From Ignelater luminosus (lineage: Eukaryota; Arthropoda; Insecta; Coleoptera; Elateridae), in contig VTPC01005555.1 of the NCBI GenBank assembly GCA_011009095.1, positions 16,887 through 80,886 of the forward strand: 64,000 nt of DNA, read 5' to 3'. Below, one piece after another: positions 57,286 through 64,000 of the stretch; the first letter of the stretch is position 1; each line of letters opens with the position of its first letter. The translations under genes were made by a program, and so were the position numbers. The notes below the pieces were generated by a model, which did not search any database, was not told the DNA's origin, and saw only the letters and a list, made by a program, of their open reading frames with translations.

Positions 57286-57762
57286 CAGATTAGAGAGAGG
57301 AACCAGATGTTTCACTTGGTGTCGGCGCCTTTGATGTCAGTGGTAAATATTCGTCTCATGGGCACATCTCCACGCACTTTCCCGCCAAAAAGCGTTTGCG
57401 TCATCTGACTATGCACAGATAACGCTTACCAGTGTCGAATGTATGAAAGGGTGAAAACGCTAGATCTAAGATAAATATATACTTAGAATTTTTATCGTAT
57501 ACAAAAAACAAAAGATAAATCTTGAAATGAAATTTACTGTTAGACTATAATTTATATACAAAATTCTTAAAATGAAATCAATGTGAATATACAACGCTGC
57601 TCTTAAGTAAAACACGCCACCACTGCTCAGAAGCTTAGCATACGCGATAGGTGATGCGTACGCGCGCACGGCTATTGCAATCGCTACGAATTTTTATAAA
57701 AGGATAGAGTATAGATCAGCAAAAACATCTAAGTGAAACATCTGGTTCCTCTCTCTAATCTG
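57286..57762. mobile_element. MITE-like element with perfect 32-bp inverted ends
   Basis: 57286-57317 (CAGATTAGAGAGAGGAACC... to TTCACTT) is exactly complementary to 57731-57762. The 477-bp unit has no preserved gene; a complement frame at 57669-57466 is unsupported. Just outside, TATAACCA (57278-57285) and TGTAACCA (57767-57774) could be a diverged 8-bp duplication, which with CAGA-type ends would suggest a hAT relative. The spacing is off by a few bases, so the assignment is tentative. Confidence 0.7.
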
Positions 57763-58517
57763 AGCTGTAACCATAGCAACTAAGGCGGGTTGTTTGTATC
57801 ATACCCTTTAGAAAAGCATCTTTACCCTTTTGGTATTTTCTGAAATTGCAAATTATTTATATTAGTGCTTCTTGTGTACAAAGGCGTATGTTTTATATTT
57901 GTTGTTGTTGTTGTTTGTATTCAATCAATGTATTTAATTCAATCAATACATTTCTGTCTCTAGTTCACGAACGGCTGGGCCGATTTTAATTTGCTTTGAT
58001 GTAGAAGATGGCGAATTTTATAACCTTTAAAATGATATATCACATATGGGGTAGTGCCATTTAAAATTTTAGGGTTGAGGTGACTGGCGGAGGGGGGAGG
58101 GTGAGAGTTTTCCAGCTGATTAGAATAGGTTATTAAATGTCCCCCTTCAAAATAAAGTCGACGTGCTTCAGCGATTTTTGATAATTTAGATGATGAATTA
58201 GAATCTCAAACAGTAACCTAACTCTAGAGAATTTGTTGTTTAAGTCTAAATGGTTATTATTATTGCAGCGAATGTGTGTCAAATGTCATAATGTTTTAAA
58301 TGTAATCACTATAAAGACAATAAAAGCAACTTATCTTGAGTGTCACTGTAATCTTGCCAATGATTTTTTTATTCTAGAATTTGAACAGTAACTGCTCAGA
58401 AGTAAGACTCTAATGAAACAATTTATCTTTGATTTTCTGTAATATACCTTGGGTTCCAGGTTGGAAAGTCGGATTAAAGAACGGCTGGAGTAAAATTAAA
58501 AGATTTAAAATTTCTTA
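57763..58517. other. Intergenic; (TTG)n and possible MITE copy
   Basis: A short TTG microsatellite lies at about 57899-57917. The block 58080-58180 resembles 49480-49660. No gene was found. Confidence 0.4.
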
Positions 58518-58783
58518 GGGCCGGTTGCACCGACAAAAGTTAAATACATTGGTTAAATCGACTAACTTTGGTTAGTTAATTAGGGTTAATATTCCTTAAC
58601 CGAGATTAAAGTCTTCCTGTTGCATCAACACTTTTTTAGTTTTAGTTGTTTAAACGGTGACGTCATTGCAGTTCTACATCTGTTTATGACGTTGCGCGAT
58701 ACTATTGGTTATAGCAAAACGTGTTTCGCAGGTACCTCTTCCGGTCTCAAAGTTAGTTTATTTTCTGTTTAGTTCAGTAATCA

Positions 58784-58896
58784 TGGCAGAAGGCATGTGC
58801 TCTGAAAAACGCGAAAGATCAGCTAACTTTACACAAGTCGATAAAGAGCATTCAATGCAACTTGTGTTAGAAAAATATTTTGCAATCACTGAATAA
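58784..58896 (+). pseudogene. Harbinger accessory Myb/SANT-like protein, 5' fragment
   Basis: MAEGMCSEKRERSANFTQVD opens a frame resembling the Myb/SANT-like DNA-binding partner that PIF/Harbinger transposases need. FTQVDKEHSMQLVLEKY corresponds to the FTxxEKxxLLELVxKY helix. A TAA follows FAITE, but the next codons read KKTDAVSIAINHKRF, matching the continuation (N-K-K-T-D-A-V) of intact relatives. The stop is therefore a mutation. Confidence 0.65.
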
Positions 58897-58899
58897 AAA

Positions 58900-59036
58900 A
58901 AGACAGATGCCGTTAGCATTGCCATAAACCACAAAAGGTTTGGTTCTTGTACGGTATATTTTAGGTCGAGCAGCATTTGTACAAGCTGCAGCATTTTATC
59001 TTCTGATGATGATGATTCAGATAAATCAGATAACAT
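58900..59036 (-). pseudogene. Harbinger transposase, 5' fragment
   Basis: The complement frame from 59036 begins MLSDLSESSSSEDKMLQLVQ, like the acidic Ser-rich N-terminus of HARBI1-type transposases. It then runs antisense through the accessory gene. Only the first 30-45 codons are meaningful; the nuclease domain has been deleted. Confidence 0.45.
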
Positions 59037-59439
59037 TTTAACATATCTAAAAACGATGAAACATTAAATAACAATATAGTAAATATATGTATAATGCAAA
59101 AGATTTTATGAAATCTTAAAATTTTATAAAAATGAAACTAGCTTTATTGAAGTTTTATTAAATTATTATCTATTTACAGTAATATTTTTAATATTCACAA
59201 TATGTAAACAATGTAATAGGTGTTTTACTGTAATGTATACGTCAAACTTCCCCGCCTTCACTTTTAACCTTAGTTAATACGTGCTAAACCAGCAACCACC
59301 GCGAGTTTGCTAATCTGGGTTTCTTAGACCTGGGTTAACACAAACTTCGGTCGGTGCAACAAAACTTTCCTTAACGGTGGGTTGTCTAACTAAAGTTAGC
59401 CACGATGCATTTAACCGAGGTCGGTGCAACTGGCCCTTA

Positions 59440-60056
59440 GTCTGCGTGTAACTAATTCTGAGAGTAGTAAGCCTTCATCACTATCCCATTTGTCTAAAGT
59501 AATTTCAGGTAAAGCTTCTATCTCTACTTACAACTGCTCAACCGGTAAATTATGAAATTCCTCAACCTCCAGAAAATTGCAAGGTTGTAAACAATGCAAT
59601 TTTCACTTTTTCCGTTTACCCACTGCTGTATTCATTAAACATCAACGGCAAAACTACCTCTATAACAGACTACTTTTATTAATTGAGTAATTTGTTTTGG
59701 CCATATCGTAGCTGCCTTAATCAAGTTCATGTGACGTTGATATTAATCGATAATAGCCTTGTTGCAGTTCCATGCCTTTTGTCCATCAAAACATTTATTT
59801 CACTGTTTCTAGTTCTTTTAGAAGAAGGAAGCTACTAAGACATTAAGATTTAAATAGTCAAATGTTGCCTTAAAGATATTAGTCCTTAGGTGTTAGAAAA
59901 TTATCATTTTTTTTCTGATATTGTTATCATGCCTTCTACCTAATAAATATCAATTTTAAATCATTTTCTTCTGACTGAATAATCTAACGCCAACAATTGA
60001 ATTTACCAATGTCTAATTGTCTACTATTAACAAATGTACTGAAACACTAATCAAGA
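59440..60056 (+). pseudogene. Probable decayed 5' part of the piggyBac gene at 60057
   Basis: Short + strand stretches (for example SSFRRRKLLRH near 59815) are in the right place to be the N-terminal half of the piggyBac-type transposase that follows, but stops are too frequent for a firm assignment. Confidence 0.3.
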
Positions 60057-61154
60057 TTGAAAAATTCCTTTGATTGTCAATTCAATGTGACGGAGCTGAC
60101 TGGATTAAACACTAAGATACTTACATCAAATGAAGGCACAGATCGTTTATATAAAGTGCGAATTATATTTGATTACTTTAATGCCTCTTTCAAACAGCTT
60201 CATATTGCTAAAACACGCTGTGCAAATGAATCTATTATTTCCTATTATCGGCATCACAGCGCAAAACAGTTCATAAGGGGTAAATCAATTTGTTTTGGAT
60301 TCAAACTGTGGTGTATAGCAAGTCCCCCTAGATATTTACATCATGCTGAACCTTACTTTGTTGCATCAATAAAGTTACCCCAAACGAGTTTGGCATTGGC
60401 GGAAATGTCATGGTAAGCTCGACAGAAAAAAATAATTTGAGTCCAGGTACAAAAATTTATTTTAATAATTTATTTACATCAATGGGAGTAGGCAAAAAAA
60501 GTCAGTAAAGACATAACAATTTCCGATAGTATGCAATTCGCAAAAACTGAAACACGTTCTTATGAGTGCGTGTCAAACAGAAGTTTGTTATTAGTGAGAT
60601 GGAATGACAATGTCGTGTTACATGTCTTACCAATTCTGATTCATTACATCCTATGTTAAATGTCCAAAGATATTTCAAAAAATAACCGCGTAAAGACAAA
60701 CGTAAAAGTTTTTGGGCCCATAGCAAAATATAATACTAATATAGGCGGAGGCGATCTAAATGATCAATTTGTTGCTGCATAGCAAATAGGAATCAAAATT
60801 AAAAAATGATGGTGGCCCATTTTTTGCTAGGCTGTTGATGTATGTGCTGTCCAAGGATGATTGATTTACGGGTATAAACGCCTTGGGTATAACATATTGC
60901 AACTAGAATTCAGATGGCAATGTACACTGCAGCTTTTGAAACTGTACGGAACACCATGTGCTAGACCAAGTTCATCAGATTGTTCTTTAAGAAGATTCAG
61001 TATTATAGAGAATATATAAAGAGGTCATGTTATAAGGAAAAGAGAGAATAAATACCGTCGATGTAGTCTTCGTGACGACAGAACACCTTTTGAATGTGAA
61101 ATGTGTCCAGTGGCTTTGCATCCTAAAGACTGTTTTAGCATTTTTCATAAATAA
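60057..61154 (+). pseudogene. piggyBac-type transposase (PGBD2/3-like), decayed
   Basis: The + strand frame 60057-60416 carries DRLYKVRIIFDYFNASFKQ, then YYRHHSAKQFIRGKSICFGF and KLWCIASPPRYL. These match the DRFWKVRPLxDxLNxxF and GRHSAKQFIRGKPIRFGYKLW motifs. After several stops and shifts it continues as LLVRWNDNVVLHVLP (60590), GGGDLNDQFVAA (60745) and WWPIFC. The C-terminal cysteine finger CSLRDDRTPFECEMCPVALH, then CFSIFHK, ends at a stop at 61152-61154. An AATAAA overlaps the stop. This is a third piggyBac lineage in the window, in opposite orientation to the other two. Confidence 0.85.
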
Positions 61155-62240
61155 AGCTTAGACATTATTATTATTTTTCTTCTTTTTCTTAGTATTATTA
61201 TTAGTATGCATGTACACAGTAACTTAAATGTAATAGAAGTGTTAATATGCTCAGAATAGTCTAATTGTTAATTTTATGCCAAAATTGCTATTTGATGTGT
61301 CCAGTGGCATAAAAAGTTTCCAGCCTTTATCCTATATGCAATTAAAGAAATTGATCATACGTTACAGTGTGTCTTTTGTAGCCTTAATAGCCTTATTTTT
61401 AAAATAAAAAGCAGAAAGGTTGTAATAACTAATTGTGGGCACTAATAGGTTAATATGGTTTCCCCTCTTTTCCTGTGATTTTATTTCAACATAATCTTCT
61501 AGGTAATTACATTTTGCTTTGATTGCTCCTACATTTATTCTCTTCTTTCGTCAATCTTCTTTATGACTTTTTGTTCATTTGGGTTATTTCTTGTAGAAAC
61601 TGCAATAGACGCAATTTCAAAATTAATTAATTCTCAGTTTTTTCTGCTCTTTATTTGTCGAATTTCTATGTTTAGCTTGGCATAGATTGCTAATGATGAC
61701 TCAATTTTGCTTAAAAATGATATAGAGTGGGAATAGCAGCTAAAAATTTATTTTTACTTCGTTAAGTAGTTATTATGGCAAGTGTTTCAGAAATGTTGGA
61801 AACCATTCTTCTTTGATAAAAGCGAAACGCCCTGTATGACAAGCTTTATGTTGATCAAAAGTAGATTCTTTGAGAATTTTAATCTTTGAAAAACAAAAGA
61901 GTTGGATTATTCCACGTTTTGTATTTTGAACGCCTAGTGCAAAAACCAAACGTAACATTTTATTTTGTGTTAAGTAGGACATCCTGTAATTATAAGCCAA
62001 TAATTCTTATTATTTATTTTATTTTGCTTTTTCGATATATTTTACTATCAAAAATATTATTCCACCTGAATATTATTTAAAAATTCAAACGTTTGCCAAA
62101 CAAATGTTTCATAAAATCTCCTGAATATTCCCATGGAAAACCAACACGTAGATTATTAAAAGCCTGTAGCGTCGGTATAGTAAAATATTGTGACAACAAA
62201 ATACATAGGACAATTTAGTCGTTTTTGTTTATGTAATTTC
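61155..62240. other. Intergenic, nothing firmly recognised
   Basis: This is AT-rich. A complement frame at 62000-61773 is unsupported. The first few hundred bases may be the 3' end of the piggyBac element. Confidence 0.35.
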
Positions 62241-62279
62241 GTATAAACTTAATAACCGTCTAAAATATAAAATACAAAT

Positions 62280-62549
62280 ATGTTAAAAGGTGCTTTGTGC
62301 TCGTCTTTGATTTGTTTGTTTTTATTTGTCGACACGAGTGTATGTGATTCTGGTGATGAAGGATTTTATGAATACCCAGATTGTAGCTTTATTGGACTTC
62401 CCACTGCTCCAACTGTAGGCTTGCAAAAAACCGAAAGTATCGTTATAAACATCCCTTACGATAACGATAACGTAAGAGACGACCTTAATTATTGCCCTAG
62501 GACTAAAGAATGTGCAAATGATCATAGAGGTACGTACTGCATGAATTAG
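62280..62549 (+). CDS. Small secreted cysteine-containing peptide, unrecognised
   Basis: The 89-residue frame has a signal sequence (MLKGALCSSLICLFLFVDTS), an acidic start of the mature part (DSGDEGFYEYPDC), a Pro/Thr-rich middle and a Cys-containing end (NYCPRTKECANDHRGTYCMN). A consensus donor AGAG|GTACGT at 62529/62530 falls in phase 1, so the last residues may be intron-encoded and the true C-terminus in an unidentified exon. TATAAAC at 62242 and TATAAAAT near 62267 are upstream. YEYPD is shared with the secreted peptide at 50925, suggesting a distant relation. No known family was recognised and no function is assigned. Confidence 0.5.
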   Translation: MLKGALCSSLICLFLFVDTSVCDSGDEGFYEYPDCSFIGLPTAPTVGLQKTESIVINIPYDNDNVRDDLNYCPRTKECANDHRGTYCMN

Positions 62550-63574
62550 AAATGTACTAAAAATTGTTTTAGTTTTACCTTAAAAAGTGCAACTAGCAGT
62601 TTTTAAACTTTTCAAATATAACATTACTAGTAATGCTGAGCATCAGATATTTCAGCGATACTGGAAAATTAAAAATGACATGCGGTTTAATTTATTGTGA
62701 ATGTCATTGAACTACGATTCTGTTTTTAATTCCATACTGATTTGTAACATCTTTATGTAAATGAATTTATTACTATTATTTACTTCTTGGGAAACTTGAT
62801 TGATGAAATTGTTGATTAATTAACTCAGTAATACATAATTGGTTAGCAACAGAATACAGTATAACATTAAAACACCAGGAAACAGTTTGAAGATTCCAAA
62901 CTCAAAGTATCTAAATAGAAAGTGAATTAATATAAACAGAACTCGAAGTGTCGTCGTTCAGATTCTTTAAACCTTTCTATCAATGAATTAATACCAAACA
63001 ATTGTTGTTTGTTTTACTGTTTGTTTTTAAAATTTTAGAAGTTAAAATTAAATTAAACCCATTTTCTTGTTGATTTTAAATTTTAAATTATAAAGAAGGG
63101 AATGTTAAAAATCCTTTTAATGTAGAGTTGAGGAAGGTTAAATGTATACAATTTTCTAGAGAAGATGTGATTAGTAGTCACAACCACTTAAATATCGCTA
63201 AAGCTATTTAATGTTGAGAAAACCAAATATCAAACGACTAAATTTTTGTTTATGTAGAGAAAATTAGACACAACAGTTTGGACAAGTTACATTCTAGTAT
63301 GTATAAAACATATTCTATTACGTATATTACAGATTAATTATATTGTTGCCATAAACAGTGTAGGGAAGTTGGTAATACACAATTAGATTCAAATAAATTA
63401 GTTAGGTAACAACAGTCTATTGAGAGAGAAAAATCTAAAAACTTTTGTTTCTAATTATTCCATTATATGGAACTTTCCCTATTTCACAACATAATAGTAC
63501 CTACATATTGTGAAATTGCAATATTAAATAATCATACTGTCAGTAATATAATTAACAGACATCCACGTGTTTAG
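62550..63574. other. Intergenic, nothing recognised
   Basis: This is AT-rich with no gene. If the 62280 gene is spliced, its next exon may be here, but I could not pick an acceptor with confidence. Confidence 0.3.
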
Positions 63575-63721
63575 CCAATTTACACAGATGCATCTAAACC
63601 AAAATGTAATACAGGACATGCATTTTACATTTTAATGATTGAGACAGTAGACAAAATAAAGTTAAACTCTCACAATTTTATATTTACAGCTGAAGCTATT
63701 GCAATTATAAAATACCCTTAA
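63575..63721 (+). pseudogene. LINE RNase H fragment
   Basis: The + strand reads PIYTDASKPKCNTGHAFYIL and then NFIFTAEAIAIIKYP before a stop. The YTDxSK start (first catalytic Asp) and FTAExxAI (catalytic Glu) are the opening of RNase H in Jockey/I-type LINEs. Upstream RT sequence is not readable. Confidence 0.65.
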
Positions 63722-64000
63722 TTACAAAAACAATTTCTCTACTAACAGATTTTCTTGGCGTATTAACTAGTTTTTAATCAAACAACCAACTTAAGTGAAA
63801 AATTAACTTTTAAAGAGTATCATGTAGAAAGTAGGAATTAATTCATTTGTTTATTAATTATTTACTTATTTTGAATTTGTATGTATTTTTTTTAATAAAT
63901 TCTTTTCGTTTCAATAAATCTTTATAAGCAAATGCAAGAAAAGCATAAAATTGTTAAGTTATTTTATGCTTATGGCGAGTAATGAAAATATCGCTAAAAA
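63722..64000. other. Non-coding, AT-rich window end
   Basis: No feature is seen in the last 280 bases. Confidence 0.4.

Larger units (their letters stand above)
58518..59436. mobile_element. PIF/Harbinger deletion derivative with TTA duplication
   Basis: The ends read GGGCCGGTTGCACCGAC and, on the complement of the right end, GGGCCAGTTGCACCGACC. Both are followed by a GTTAAAT-CAT block, so the inverted similarity extends about 35 bp. TTA flanks both sides (58515-58517 and 59437-59439), the PIF/Harbinger target preference. The 919-bp unit keeps the first parts of two diverging genes, one on each strand, and lacks the catalytic domain. It cannot move by itself. Confidence 0.9.

Noticed and set aside
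1-64000. CRISPR arrays, bacterial operons, riboswitches, rRNA genes
   Set aside because: No regularly spaced repeats, Shine-Dalgarno-led gene rows or ribosomal RNA signatures occur; the content is that of an animal nuclear genome.

Overview
This window looks like AT-rich nuclear DNA from an insect; the order cannot be fixed from the sequence. The evidence is the transposon repertoire (DD34D mariner, DD41D Tc1/mariner, piggyBac, hAT with TTF zinc finger, pogo/Tigger, PIF/Harbinger, Jockey/R1-like LINEs with RNase H), short spliced introns of 100-150 bp, TATA/initiator promoters and AATAAA poly(A) signals. There are no rRNA genes, recognisable tRNAs, CRISPR arrays or bacterial operons. About half to two thirds of the window is transposon debris, nearly all of it with stops or frameshifts.

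The most interesting content is a set of small genes, all on the + strand, scattered between transposons. Four are paralogues of one unrecognised two-exon family (exon 1 at 14022, 24811, 32746 and 45377). Exon 1 encodes a hydrophobic protein of about 60-77 residues with a shared core (WMC-x-x-W/I-N-Y ... VVEPF). A short intron follows (GTATGAAT-type donor, T-rich tract, TTRCAG acceptor). Exon 2 is tiny, 42 or 48 nt, and encodes a charged 13-15 residue tail. Three copies share about 150 bp upstream of the ATG, and all four share a 3' motif AAATAAATATTTTA. I know of no described family matching this. A fifth small membrane-protein gene (13430, with TATA box) lies just upstream of the first copy; its putative first exon is also exactly 75 codons in phase 0. 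Two small secreted-peptide genes follow at 50925 and 62280. They share a YEYPD motif, and the first ends in a CxxGYxxDGxC motif like growth-blocking (ENF-type) peptides.

Layout: 1-330 LINE RT (-); 1.2-2.4 kb piggyBac (-); 3.4-5.4 kb hAT (-); 7.35-8.16 kb hAT remnant (-); 8.5-9.1 kb foldback MITE; 9.65-10.95 kb mariner with both TIRs and TA duplication; 13.4-14.6 kb small genes; 14.9-15.5 kb foldback; 15.6-17.3 and 19.65-21.3 kb LINEs (+); 21.9-23.2 kb Tigger remnant (-); 24.8-25.4 kb small gene; 26.3-31.2 kb three LINE fragments; 32.6-33.3 kb small gene; 34.1-39.15 kb Tigger element (-) split by a second TIR-bearing element (34.4-36.7 kb) that encodes a recurrent uncharacterised protein; 39.2-40.6 kb piggyBac (-); 41.3-44.15 kb LINE (+) interrupted by an 834-bp retroposon with a 10-bp target-site duplication; 45.2-45.9 kb small gene; 46.9-49.3 kb hAT (-); 50.9 kb secreted peptide; 52.2-54.1 kb DD41D element with about 320-bp TIRs; 54.2-56.5 kb hAT (-); 57.3-57.8 kb MITE; 58.5-59.4 kb PIF/Harbinger deletion derivative; 60.1-61.15 kb piggyBac (+); 62.3 kb secreted peptide; 63.6 kb LINE RNase H scrap.

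The transposon genes are separate selfish units with no shared role. The small + strand genes are the only plausible host genes. Their common architecture suggests a locally duplicated, rapidly evolving cluster of small membrane or secreted proteins pushed apart by transposon insertions. Their function is unknown.
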